64,000 nucleotides of DNA from Aquibacillus rhizosphaerae. Lineage in GTDB: Bacteria > Bacillota > Bacilli > Bacillales > Amphibacillaceae. The stretch lies in assembly GCF_030282825.1 (NCBI RefSeq), contig NZ_JASTZU010000063.1:310001-374000 (forward strand), given 5' to 3'. A model generated the notes under the pieces. That model saw nothing but the letters and a program-made list of their open reading frames with translations. It ran no database searches and was not told where the DNA came from. The number at the start of each line of letters is the position of its first letter. Position 1 is the first letter of the stretch. Shown here piece by piece: positions 37,864 through 46,552 of this stretch. A program made the translations under genes and the position numbers.

Positions 37864-37980
37864 GTCCAGCTACAGCGCCTACCCCCTGGAGGTCTTAAGT
37901 CAAACATCTTTGTGGTAAAGAGCACCACATAGATGTTTGACTTAATTGCCCTAGGGTGAGCAAGGCGCCCTGAGCTTTTG
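37864..37980. repeat. Dispersed repeat family A, copy 3 (inserted between S-box and symporter)
   Basis: A full-length element: CAGCTACAGCGCCTACCCCC, an inner hairpin (AAGTCAAACATCT facing AGATGTTTGACTT) and GGGTGAGCAAGGCGCCC. It lies between the second S-box leader and the symporter genes, so the leader RNA of the symporter contains it. Confidence 0.75.
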
Positions 37981-38048
37981 TTCTTTATACAAGCAAGATG
38001 AAAGATAAATAGAGGGAATTTTTAAAATGGGGAATAGAGGAGAATTTC

Positions 38049-38147
38049 ATGTTTGTAACATATTTTTTAGCAATTATAGGATTTTGGGTAATCGGTTTAG
38101 GACTATGGCACAAAATTTATCCTTCAAATAAAGGAGGGAATAAATAA
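38049..38147 (+). CDS. Symporter small accessory protein, 32 aa
   Basis: ATG 38049 follows AGAGGAGAATTTC. The 32-residue peptide has a single membrane helix (YFLAIIGFWVIGLGLW) and a short basic tail. Its stop overlaps the symporter start (TAATG), so it is translationally coupled. Single-span partners of this size are known for sodium:solute symporters and Met/Ala importers. Confidence 0.85.
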   Translation: MFVTYFLAIIGFWVIGLGLWHKIYPSNKGGNK

Positions 38148-39649
38148 TGGAAGTTTTATCGGGGTATGTTTTATGGGTAATTGGTATATTATTATTAGCA
38201 TATTTTGTTTTTGTTTTTTGGATAGGGAAAAAAGGGAGTAAGCATAGTAAGTCGATGGTAGGGTTTGCTACGGCACGCGGAAGTGTTAGTCCTTGGATTG
38301 TTGGAGCAAGTTTTGCGGCTACCTATGCAAGTGCCAATTTATTTATTGGGGTTCCAGGATTAGCTTATCAATATGGTACTTCCGTGCTTTGGTACACACT
38401 TGGATGCTTTGGTGCATCTTGGATAGGGCTTTTATTATTTGCTAAGACATTTTGGCGATACGGTAAGAAGTTCGGTGGTGTTTCTACACTGCCAGAATGG
38501 TTAGGCAAAAGATATAACAGCAGAGTATTACAAGTGTTAGTTACTTTCTTAATTCTATTTAATGTTTATTATATTGTTGGACAAAATGTAGGATTAGCAA
38601 CCATTTTTGAGACTGTGATAGGTATTCCTTATTTTTGGGGAATTATTATCGGTGTATCCATTACAATTCTTTACATCGGGTTGGGTGGAGCATTTGCTCA
38701 ACTTGTCAGTGATGGAGTACAAGGGATTTTAATGGCCATTACTTCTGTACTTGTGCTTATCTCTTTATTTTGGACGATTGGTGGAGGATTAAATGTATTC
38801 GGTACGTTATCAACAAAACTAGAAGCACTTGACCCAGCACTAATCTCGCCAATCAACACTGCAGGTCCTTATAACAGTGTACTTGCGATTATGGCTGTGC
38901 AATTTTTACTATTTAGTTTTGTACTGATGCCGCATTTATTAAATAAAGTATTGTCACTAGAAACGGAAGAACAACTACGTCCTTTTACCATTTCGGCCGG
39001 ATTAGTGCTATTTTTAATTTCCACTCTAATGGTCATCGGTGGTTTAGCGGCACGTGTGTTAGCACCTGCACTAAGTAGTGCAGACCAAGCGATACCGTTA
39101 TATATTATGGAGGCATTTCCACCAGTCATTGCCGCTATAATGATTGTCGGAATTATTTCAGCAATCTTATCCAGTACAGATAGTTTGTATTTAGGTGTTA
39201 CGTCAAGTATTGGTAATGATTTATATAAAGTGGTTGCACCAATATTGTCTAAAAATAAGCTTTCAGAAGACGAGCTTGATCGTAGAGCTGTTAAAGTAGC
39301 TAAGGGTTCACTAGTTGTAGTTGGGTTACTAACACTTTACATATCGCTTGATCGACCCGATTCACTCTCACTGTTAATTCAGTTTAGTTATTCAACAATT
39401 ATTAGTGGTGTGCTTGCTCCAATCGTACTTGGTTACTTTTGGAAAAAGGCCAACCGTTACGGAGCAATAGCAGCACTTCTAACAGGTGCAATTCTATATG
39501 TAGTGTTAACTACACAAAATTTGATAGCAAACATTTATTTGGCGATGTTATTTAGTTCCATCGCAGGATTCATTGTAATGATTATCATTGGTTTATTGAC
39601 ATCTGAGGAAAGTGCAAGACAAAATGTTCTTCTTAAAGATACACTATAA
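38147..39649 (+). CDS. Sodium:solute symporter (SSS family), predicted methionine-related substrate
   Basis: A 500-residue permease with about thirteen spans. ATYASANLFIGVPGLAYQYG near 58 and TLPEWLGKRY near 112 match the SSS N-terminal core, and the GIISAILSSTDSLYLGVTS stretch near 333 contains the sodium site. Relatives carry pantothenate, proline or other solutes. Its place behind an S-box leader suggests uptake of methionine or a sulfur-containing precursor; this is inference. It is coupled to the 32-aa accessory protein. Confidence 0.85.
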   Translation: MEVLSGYVLWVIGILLLAYFVFVFWIGKKGSKHSKSMVGFATARGSVSPWIVGASFAATYASANLFIGVPGLAYQYGTSVLWYTLGCFGASWIGLLLFAKTFWRYGKKFGGVSTLPEWLGKRYNSRVLQVLVTFLILFNVYYIVGQNVGLATIFETVIGIPYFWGIIIGVSITILYIGLGGAFAQLVSDGVQGILMAITSVLVLISLFWTIGGGLNVFGTLSTKLEALDPALISPINTAGPYNSVLAIMAVQFLLFSFVLMPHLLNKVLSLETEEQLRPFTISAGLVLFLISTLMVIGGLAARVLAPALSSADQAIPLYIMEAFPPVIAAIMIVGIISAILSSTDSLYLGVTSSIGNDLYKVVAPILSKNKLSEDELDRRAVKVAKGSLVVVGLLTLYISLDRPDSLSLLIQFSYSTIISGVLAPIVLGYFWKKANRYGAIAALLTGAILYVVLTTQNLIANIYLAMLFSSIAGFIVMIIIGLLTSEESARQNVLLKDTL

Positions 39650-39658
39650 GAATTTCTT

Positions 39659-39687
39659 CCCCAAGCAGTTTAGTGCTTGGGGATTTT
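39659..39687 (+). terminator. Terminator after symporter gene
   Basis: CCCCAAGCA at 39659-39667 pairs with TGCTTGGGG at 39674-39682, then ATTTT. Confidence 0.9.
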
Positions 39688-39707
39688 ACTTAGATTGAAT
39701 GTAGGCA

Positions 39708-40121
39708 TTAGGAAGAAATGTTTTTTTGAAATCTTTCTAAGCTTTGCTGTGCAGGTCCTATTAGCTTTTTGAGCTTATGAGTGTAAGGAGTCGCCTCGGT
39801 GGCAAGTGTAATAATTGGAAAAAGGCTTCGATGAAGTTTTGTAAATTCATCAGGGTATTGATCCTCAATGGTAGTATCAATGACATCCCATTCGTTAGCA
39901 ATTTCAGAACCAATTCGGTTTATTTTCTGAAAGTTATTTTTATTGTTTACGAGTGTTTTACTCAATTCTTCCACAGAGTTTTGAATCGTCTCAATTTTGT
40001 TGACTATATTCTCTCCGTTGTTGTTTTTAAACGCATCATGATCCTCTTGTGTGGTGGTGAATCCTACCAAAATACCGCTAAAAACTATTAAGGGTAGGAG
40101 TAGCATGAACAGATTTTTCAT
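39708..40121 (-). CDS. Secreted helical protein, paralogue of the 33.4-kb gene
   Basis: A signal peptide (MKNLFMLLLPLIVFSGILVG) heads a 137-residue helical protein with NEWDVIDTTIEDQYPDEF and SLFPIITLA, the same layout as the paralogue at 33.4 kb (about 30 percent identity judging by eye). ATG 40121 follows GAAAGGAGATG. It is monocistronic between two terminators. Function unknown; the same weak iron-permease resemblance applies. Confidence 0.6.
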   Translation of the reverse strand: MKNLFMLLLPLIVFSGILVGFTTTQEDHDAFKNNNGENIVNKIETIQNSVEELSKTLVNNKNNFQKINRIGSEIANEWDVIDTTIEDQYPDEFTKLHRSLFPIITLATEATPYTHKLKKLIGPAQQSLERFQKNISS

Positions 40122-40258
40122 ATTAACATCTCCTTTCACTCTAGTTATTTTTTCAGGTCGTTTCCTTTTTTATGCATTTGAGAAAGAGATGATAAGTGAA
40201 AATTGAATTTTCGACCTATTCTTGTATGTTAAAATTGCATAATGGAGGTGGAGAGGTT

Positions 40259-41533
40259 ATGAAAAAGCAATTATTCCTTTTATTTATGTTACTTTCTATT
40301 ACTGCTAGTGGTTGTGGTACAGAGCAAACAGAAACGACCACTAACGGGAATAAAGAGGTAGAAATAGAAGCAGATGATAAACAAATAGATACAGAAACAA
40401 TAACGCGAGAAGAAGTGGTTGAAAACTCTACTTCTAAAAGTAATGTAGGAACCGATGAAGAAACTGGTTCAAAAGCAATGGCCAATCAAGGAAGCCTACC
40501 GGATTTAAAAGTACATTATATTGATGTGGGTCAAGCGGATGCAACTTTACTGGAATTTGATTCTTACACGATTTTAATTGATGCCGGTGATTGGAACAGT
40601 AACAATGTTGTAAATTATTTAAAAACGAAAAATATATCAGAAGTTGATATTGCGATTGGTACCCATCCCGATGCTGATCATATTGGACAATTAGATAAAG
40701 TTATTAACCAATTTGATGTAGGCGAAGTATGGTTGTCAGGAAATAGTAGTACATCTGAAACGTTTGAAAAAGTGATGGAGGCTGTTGACTCATCAGGTGC
40801 TGATTATGATGAACCAAGAGCAGGGGATTTATACGAAGTTGGTTCTCTCCAAATAGATATCCTGCACCCAACACACATAACTGGAAATCCAAACGAAGAA
40901 TCGATATCTCTTAAATTAACATACGGTGCCATTGGATTTGTTTTTACGGGAGATGCTGAAACGAATCAAGAACAAGAAATGATGAATCTTGAAGTGAATC
41001 TAGACGCAGAGTTTTTACAACTTGGTCATCACGGTTCAAATACATCAACAAGTAAAGCTTTTCTAGATGCTGTATCCCCAAAGGTTGCAGTTTATAGTGC
41101 AGGAGCAGGGAACCATTATGGTCATCCTGCTAGTGAAGTAGTTGAATTAGTTCAAGACTATGGCGCAACATTATATGGAACAGATGTACATGGCACAATT
41201 GTTGTAACCACTGATGGTGTTGAGTATGCTATTGCAACAAAACAAGATGGGACAATTACACCATCAGCTGAAAGTTCATCTGGTAAACTAGAAGAGAGTA
41301 ATAAAGATGATAAGGATGAGCCTGAAGAGAATACGTCAAGTCAATGTGTAAATATTAATGAAGCTTCAGTAGAAGAAGTACAAGCTATTATTCATATCGG
41401 TCCGGCAAGAGCTGAGAATTTAGTTGACTTAAGGCCATATAATTCTGTGGCTGATTTGAGCAGTATAAAAGGCATCGGTCCTTCTCGTATTGATGATATT
41501 AAAGCAGAAGGCATTGCTTGTATAGGAGGATAA
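40259..41533 (+). CDS. Lipoprotein: ComEC-like MBL hydrolase domain fused to HhH (ComEA-like) domain
   Basis: A lipobox (LSITASGC, Cys near residue 20) anchors a 424-residue extracellular protein. An acidic linker precedes a metallo-beta-lactamase domain (VHYIDVGQADATLLEF; THPDADHIGQ; LQLGHHGSN; AGAGNHYGHP) like that of the ComEC C-terminal part. After an acidic linker, a helix-hairpin-helix domain (NINEASVEEVQAIIHIGP ... IKGIGPSRIDDI) resembles ComEA. ATG 40259 follows GGAGGTGGAGAGG. It may bind and cut extracellular DNA or nucleotides. Confidence 0.82.
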   Translation: MKKQLFLLFMLLSITASGCGTEQTETTTNGNKEVEIEADDKQIDTETITREEVVENSTSKSNVGTDEETGSKAMANQGSLPDLKVHYIDVGQADATLLEFDSYTILIDAGDWNSNNVVNYLKTKNISEVDIAIGTHPDADHIGQLDKVINQFDVGEVWLSGNSSTSETFEKVMEAVDSSGADYDEPRAGDLYEVGSLQIDILHPTHITGNPNEESISLKLTYGAIGFVFTGDAETNQEQEMMNLEVNLDAEFLQLGHHGSNTSTSKAFLDAVSPKVAVYSAGAGNHYGHPASEVVELVQDYGATLYGTDVHGTIVVTTDGVEYAIATKQDGTITPSAESSSGKLEESNKDDKDEPEENTSSQCVNINEASVEEVQAIIHIGPARAENLVDLRPYNSVADLSSIKGIGPSRIDDIKAEGIACIGG

Positions 41534-41540
41534 TATAATA

Positions 41541-41807
41541 ATGAAAGGCTTTTTAGATCGAATAGAAAATGACCGACATGCTGTAATCATTGTTGAGGAG
41601 ATAAACCAACAATTCGTGATAGCGAAAAATCATTTGCCAAGTGGTAGTCAAATCCATGACTGGTTTGAACTTTCTGAAAAAGATGGTGATATCATAAATA
41701 TAAGCTTAGACAGAAAAACTACAGAAATTCAGAAAAATAAAACAGAAAACCTAATCAATCGAGTTAGAACCAAAAATAAAGGTAGTAAATTTAAAAAACG
41801 TGGTTGA
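41541..41807 (+). CDS. DUF3006 family protein
   Basis: The 88-residue soluble, basic protein (MKGFLDRIENDRHAVIIVEE) belongs to DUF3006. The family is often encoded beside MBL-fold ComEC-like proteins, as here (7 bp gap), so co-function is likely. The C-terminal third is Lys/Arg-rich. ATG follows GGAGGATAATATAATA. Confidence 0.8.
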   Translation: MKGFLDRIENDRHAVIIVEEINQQFVIAKNHLPSGSQIHDWFELSEKDGDIINISLDRKTTEIQKNKTENLINRVRTKNKGSKFKKRG

Positions 41808-41853
41808 AAAACAGTTAATTATACTAAGCAGGTGTTAATAAGGGGGAAACAAG

Positions 41854-42648
41854 ATGTATGTCATGGATTATCATCACCATACAGATAATTCCTTTGATTC
41901 AAAAGCAGATATGTTTGAAGTTTGTGAAATGTCAATTCAAAGAGGTATCAATGAAATTTGTTTTACCGAGCACTTTTCTGTAAATCCAATAGCCCCTACA
42001 TATGGGCATATGGACTTTAAAAGATATTTCAATCAAATTAAAGCATGCCGTGATAAGTTCCAAGAGGACTTGATCATTAGAGCAGGGATTGAACTGTGTG
42101 AACCACACTTGCTGAAAACTGAATATGAACAAGCTTTAGATGGATTAGAATTTGATTTTATTCTTGGTTCTGTTCATAATATTGCAAATGAAAAACTAAG
42201 AATTTATTTAAAAAATAAAGAAGTTTATGCTTTGTATAAAGATTATTTTGACGAAGTTTACGCTCTTGTAAATGACGCTGATATAGATGTTATTGCACAT
42301 TTTGATTTAATGAAACGTTATGCTATAGGCCCGATTGGTAACTATCCTTTTGGGGACTTTAAATCTAGTATTGCAAGTATTTTAGAAAAGGCAATTGATA
42401 GAGGAATAGGTATCGAAATTAATACTTCGGGATTAAACAATACGAAACTGGGAGAGACTTTTCCTTCCTTTGATGTAGTTAAGTTGTACCGTGACCTAGG
42501 TGGAGTAATACTTACAATCGGATCTGATTCACATCATGCCAAAACTGTCGGTGCTCATTTCAAACAAGCACTTGAGATGGCAAAACAAGCAGGTTTTACC
42601 CACATTTATACATTTGACAAAAGAGAATCTAAACCTATTAAAATATAG
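41854..42648 (+). CDS. PHP-domain phosphatase, histidinol-phosphatase (HisJ) family
   Basis: A 264-residue PHP protein with the metal motifs DYHHHTDNSFDS at the start, TEHFSV near 38, GIELCEP near 78, GSVHN near 105, IAHFDLMKR near 145 and DSHH near 227. It is isolated from the his operon. HisJ hydrolyses histidinol phosphate, but PHP phosphatases of this group also act on other sugar phosphates, so the substrate remains open. AAGGGGGAAAC precedes the ATG. Confidence 0.8.
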   Translation: MYVMDYHHHTDNSFDSKADMFEVCEMSIQRGINEICFTEHFSVNPIAPTYGHMDFKRYFNQIKACRDKFQEDLIIRAGIELCEPHLLKTEYEQALDGLEFDFILGSVHNIANEKLRIYLKNKEVYALYKDYFDEVYALVNDADIDVIAHFDLMKRYAIGPIGNYPFGDFKSSIASILEKAIDRGIGIEINTSGLNNTKLGETFPSFDVVKLYRDLGGVILTIGSDSHHAKTVGAHFKQALEMAKQAGFTHIYTFDKRESKPIKI

Positions 42649-42649
42649 A

Positions 42650-42701
42650 AAAATGACAAGTACCTTCTGTCAATTATCAGGGTGGTACCTGTCATTTTTT
42701 A
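42650..42701. terminator. Bidirectional terminator between PHP gene and antiporter
   Basis: AAAAATGACA (42650-42659), with GTACC/GGTAC inside, pairs with TGTCATTTTT (42690-42699). Convergent genes share it. Confidence 0.85.
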
Positions 42702-44171
42702 CACTCCCTTTTCACCTTGTTTTGTCATAAAAGCATGGTTAACTTGCTTTCTCTTTGATTTTGGTGCTAATACATAGAGTATATCGCCTTCGAGTATTTC
42801 TGTATTTCCAGTAGGAGTTAGCACTTGGTCTGCTCGGATGATAGCGGTAATTAATGTGTGTTTGGGTAACTTTATTTCTAATAACGTCTTATTTATTACT
42901 ACGCTGTTCTCTTTAACTTGTATCTCAATTATTTCTGAAGAAGATTGTCCCATCGATACTAATTCAAGTGAGTGCGGAGATGTCAGTTTTTCACCACCTG
43001 AAAGTCCTAAAATACTAGCAAGTGGAGAGATAGAGATACCTTGTATTAATGCAGAAGTTAACACAACGAAAAAAACTACATTAAAAATCAACTGACTATT
43101 TTCGATTCCAGCGAGCATTGGATAGGTTGCCAGTACAATAGGAACTGCACCCTTTAAACCCGCACTGGAAATGAAAATCTTGTCTTTCAATGTGAATCCC
43201 ATCTTGAAGGTACTTAAGAATACACCGATTGGTCGAGCAATAAGCATAAGCATTAAAGAAAGTAGGACACCCTGCCAAAAAATTTCGGATAATTGACTTG
43301 GGAAGACTAATAATCCTAATAGAATAAACATTAAAATTTGCATCATCCAAGCAAATCCTTCATTAAAACGGAAGATGGAGTGTCGGAAAGTTAAATCAGC
43401 ATTGCCGACGAGTAATGCCATTGTGTACACAGCTAGAAATCCACTACCATTAAATAGTGAAGTAAAACTATAAGTTGATATCGCAAATGCTAATGCCAAT
43501 ATTGGGTATAGTCCTGAAGAATCCAGGTTTATTTTATTAATACTCCAAACCGTAAGTTTACCCATAAGTAGCCCCGTGATTAATCCAAATCCCATTTGCC
43601 AAAAAAAGCTTAATGAAATACTAAGTATATTTGAATCGGGGTTTTGTATTAAGGTAATAAAAGCTATTGTTAAAAAAACGGCCATTGGATCATTTGTACC
43701 TGACTCGGCTTCTAATGTAGATACTAGTCTTCTTTTTATATTTTTAGTTCCAATTACAGCAAAAACAGCTGCTGCATCGGTTGAGCCTACAATTGCTCCA
43801 AATAGCATGCCTTCCAACCAAGATACGTCTAGAATCATTTTTGCACAAATTCCGATAATTAAAGTTGTAAACAATACCCCAATGGTTGCTAGTGAGATAG
43901 AAGGCTTAATTACAGTTTTTAAATCTTTCCAACTACTTTGCATACCACCTTCAAATAGAATCACAATTAATGCTAAAATGCCAAATAATTGTGTGAGTGA
44001 TGCATTGTCAAAATAGATGAAATTAGATAGTATCATACCAACAATGATATAAAAAACAAGTGAAGGTAAACCAAGTCGAGCAGAGAACTTCGTTGTTAAG
44101 ACACCAACAATGAGTAATATTGCAACAAGTAAAATTGTGTTATTTATTGAGTTGTTAATTATTGTAAACAT
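42699..44171 (-). CDS. Potassium/proton (CPA1) antiporter with TrkA-C domain
   Basis: The 490-residue protein has about twelve spans with GSTDAAAVFAVIG near 127 and the ion-binding TLEAESGTNDPMAVFLT near 148, typical of the NhaP2/CvrA type of cation/proton antiporter. A cytoplasmic TrkA-C domain (VKENSVVINKTLLEIKLP) at the end suggests nucleotide or ion control. ATG 44171 follows AGGTGGTGG. It probably exports potassium or sodium in pH and salt adaptation. Confidence 0.88.
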   Translation of the reverse strand: MFTIINNSINNTILLVAILLIVGVLTTKFSARLGLPSLVFYIIVGMILSNFIYFDNASLTQLFGILALIVILFEGGMQSSWKDLKTVIKPSISLATIGVLFTTLIIGICAKMILDVSWLEGMLFGAIVGSTDAAAVFAVIGTKNIKRRLVSTLEAESGTNDPMAVFLTIAFITLIQNPDSNILSISLSFFWQMGFGLITGLLMGKLTVWSINKINLDSSGLYPILALAFAISTYSFTSLFNGSGFLAVYTMALLVGNADLTFRHSIFRFNEGFAWMMQILMFILLGLLVFPSQLSEIFWQGVLLSLMLMLIARPIGVFLSTFKMGFTLKDKIFISSAGLKGAVPIVLATYPMLAGIENSQLIFNVVFFVVLTSALIQGISISPLASILGLSGGEKLTSPHSLELVSMGQSSSEIIEIQVKENSVVINKTLLEIKLPKHTLITAIIRADQVLTPTGNTEILEGDILYVLAPKSKRKQVNHAFMTKQGEKGV

Positions 44172-44279
44172 ATATTCCACCACCTATTCTAACTATGCTA
44201 AAATGAATAATTAATAAAAGTATATTTTATACAGGAATGCAGTTTGACTAAATAAATATAAAGTCTGCGCTAAGTACTA

Positions 44280-44405
44280 TGTTGATTTCCGCTCGGGGCA
44301 GTCGCACACCTTAGGGCACGGACTTCAGCTAACTCAGAAGAAGAACACTTCTGAGTGGATCTTCAGCTCGTGGGACTGCGATTACTCGCCCCACCCTAAA
44401 ACATT
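44280..44405. repeat. Dispersed palindromic repeat family B, copy 3
   Basis: An element of about 125 nt closed by GGGGCAGTCGCA and TGCGATTACTCGCCCC. Its core, GGGCACGGACTTCAGCTAAC through GATCTTCAGCTCG, is the near-perfect reverse complement of the copy at 3962-4129. Confidence 0.7.
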
Positions 44406-44577
44406 TGCTGTTTCCGTAGGAGTCGACTACCCTATGCTCCAATCAACAATCTAATGTGAGTAGTTGTTTTTTGATTTACTGACGTTATAGAAAAAGTACT
44501 ATAACTTTACTAGGCTAAAGAAATACCCTACGCTCTTGAACGACTCACCTCTCTCATGAATTTAATAACTATACTGA

Positions 44578-44697
44578 GCGGAGAAAAAATGCGAGACTCC
44601 AGTGGGAAAATAACAGTCTGAAGGCCCCGCAGGGAGCGTTCTTTGCGAGCGAGGAGACTGAAGCGTTCCCCACGGAAAGCGAGTTTTTTTCTAAAGC
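44578..44697. repeat. Dispersed palindromic repeat family B, copy 4
   Basis: GCGGAGAAAAAATGCGAGAC at the left and GGAAAGCGAGTTTTTTTC at the right close a hairpin of about 120 nt with GCGAGCGAGGAGACTGAAGC inside. The rest of the 700-bp gap (44172-44866) holds only A/T-rich DNA and the promoter of the next gene. Confidence 0.65.
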
Positions 44698-44866
44698 GGC
44701 GTAATTACCACTCAACTAGAAAAAATGCAAAAAGTTAAGAATATTTAGTGCAGACTTTTTATCAACTGCGCAATTAAAGACTTACGAAAAGGTATATTTA
44801 ATCATTATTATATCAAAATACAATTTATTTTCAGAAGATCTTGCCTAGGATAGGGGTGGTAATAGC

Positions 44867-45454
44867 ATGGAATATAGAAAACCACGATTCGAATTTAGAA
44901 AAATAGTTTTATTTTTAATTATATTAATGATTCTATGGTTCGTTGTTCATTCAATTGTCATTGTCGCAGATGGTCTAAACGATAATTTAAATGAAACAGA
45001 TGTAGGTGTTGTACTAGGAAATAAAGTGGAATTAGATGGACAACCTTCTGATAGATTAAGAGCTAGATTAGATAAAGCAATAGATCTATATTTGGAAAAT
45101 TATATTTCACATGTAATCGTAAGTGGTGGTGTTGGAAAAGAAGGCTTTGATGAAGCAGAAGTGATGAAAAATTACTTAGTAAATGAAGGTATTCCAACAG
45201 AAAACATTACGACGGATAGTGACGGTTATAACACATTAATGACAGCGGAAAATGCCAATAAAATTATGTATCAATTGGAATTGGATACAGTAACAGTTAT
45301 TACACAATATCATCATATTACAAGGTCGAAACTAGCTTTTGAAAAACAAGGATTCGAAACTGTATATGGAGCACATGCCGAAATATTTCAGATGAGAGAC
45401 TTTTATTCTATTTTTAGAGAATTTTTTGCATTTTATAAGTACTTATTTTATTAA
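44867..45454 (+). CDS. YdcF/SanA-like DUF218 membrane protein
   Basis: The 195-residue protein has one N-terminal membrane helix (IVLFLIILMILWFVVHSI) and then a DUF218 domain (VGVVLGNKVELDGQPSDRLR; HVIVSGGVGKEGFDEAE; VTVITQYHHITRS). Members such as SanA and ElyC act at the cell envelope, but substrates are unknown. ATG follows AGGGGTGGTAATAGC. The GNAT gene is 37 bp downstream. Confidence 0.82.
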   Translation: MEYRKPRFEFRKIVLFLIILMILWFVVHSIVIVADGLNDNLNETDVGVVLGNKVELDGQPSDRLRARLDKAIDLYLENYISHVIVSGGVGKEGFDEAEVMKNYLVNEGIPTENITTDSDGYNTLMTAENANKIMYQLELDTVTVITQYHHITRSKLAFEKQGFETVYGAHAEIFQMRDFYSIFREFFAFYKYLFY

Positions 45455-45491
45455 TTTAAATGAATGAGAAATTGTATATGGAGGATGTTAA

Positions 45492-45899
45492 ATGAATTGG
45501 TATAAGGGTAATTATGTCATTAGTGATAATAAAGATTTGATTGATGTGGCTTTTGTTCATCAGCTTCTTTCCAATACCTATTGGGCTGCTGATCGAACGA
45601 TAGAAACGATTCAAAAAAGTATCGAGAATTCCCTAGCTTTTGGTTTATATAATGAAAACAAACAAATTGGATTTGCACGAGTAGTGACAGATACGGTAGT
45701 GTTTTCATGGGTTTTAGATGTCGCAATTTTAGAAAGCTATCGTGGGAGCGGGCTAGGTAAATGGTTGATAAGTTGTCTCTTAGAGCATCCAGATATTAAA
45801 AATACGAATATTGCTCTAGCAACAAAGGATGCGCATGACTTTTACCGCAGCTTTCAATTCGATTTAAGTGAGTGCATGCGCAGGCCAAAGAGTAGCTAA
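45492..45899 (+). CDS. GNAT-family N-acetyltransferase
   Basis: A 135-residue acetyltransferase with the acetyl-CoA-binding motif VAILESYRGSGLGKWLISCL near 76. ATG 45492 follows GGAGGATG. Substrate unknown. Its last four bases overlap the end of the convergent phosphoesterase gene, an uncommonly tight tail-to-tail layout. Confidence 0.85.
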   Translation: MNWYKGNYVISDNKDLIDVAFVHQLLSNTYWAADRTIETIQKSIENSLAFGLYNENKQIGFARVVTDTVVFSWVLDVAILESYRGSGLGKWLISCLLEHPDIKNTNIALATKDAHDFYRSFQFDLSECMRRPKSS

Positions 45900-46399
45900 A
45901 TCGAGGATTTATTTGAAAAAAACATGTGTTTTAGCACTACTTTTTCTTCTATTTCGATAAGGCCATAGGAATACTGTTCTTGCCTGCGCTTGTCTGTTGG
46001 TGAGCCTGGATTAAATAATAGGATATCATCAACGACCTTTAACACGGGAATATGTGAATGACCGAAAACTATGATATCCACATCGTCGAAAGCAAATGCA
46101 TCTAGTGCTCTTTTTTCAGTAGTTTTCGACTTTCCATCCCCATGGATTAAGCCTATGGAAACGTTGTGAAAATCAAATATTTTCTTTTTTCCCAATTGGT
46201 TGTGAAGTTTATCGTTATCAACATTTCCAGCAACGCCTTCTACAGGTGCTAACACACTTACCTCTTCCCAAACCTCTTCCGTTTGCCAATCTCCAGCATG
46301 AAGAATAAGATCAACATTTATTAAGTCTTCGATTAACTTTTTAGGAAGCTGCTTGGCCCGTTTAGGCATGTGTGTATCGGCAATAACTGCAATTTTCAT
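45896..46399 (-). CDS. Metallophosphoesterase, YfcE/MJ0936-like
   Basis: A 167-residue calcineurin-type phosphoesterase: MKIAVIADTHMPKR (DxH), LILHAGDWQTE (GD), VAGNVDND (GNxD), GLIHGDG and VFGHSHIP (GHSH) are all present. The short form matches YfcE-type phosphodiesterases. ATG 46399 follows AAGGAGGG. Confidence 0.9.
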   Translation of the reverse strand: MKIAVIADTHMPKRAKQLPKKLIEDLINVDLILHAGDWQTEEVWEEVSVLAPVEGVAGNVDNDKLHNQLGKKKIFDFHNVSIGLIHGDGKSKTTEKRALDAFAFDDVDIIVFGHSHIPVLKVVDDILLFNPGSPTDKRRQEQYSYGLIEIEEKVVLKHMFFSNKSSI

Positions 46400-46552
46400 G
46401 AACAACCCTCCTTATTTTTCCTTAGTAGCTTACCCTTCTATTATCAAATGTTTTATGGGAAATTAACAGGGGTTGTTTGAATGCGATAAGTAATATATGA
46501 TAGAAAAAATTCAAAGTATTATCATGAAAATTTTAACTAGGGGGAATGGGAT

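Noticed and set aside
43576-44016. 146-codon plus-strand ORF inside the antiporter gene
   Set aside because: Reverse shadow of the strongly recognisable antiporter; no RBS and no domain.
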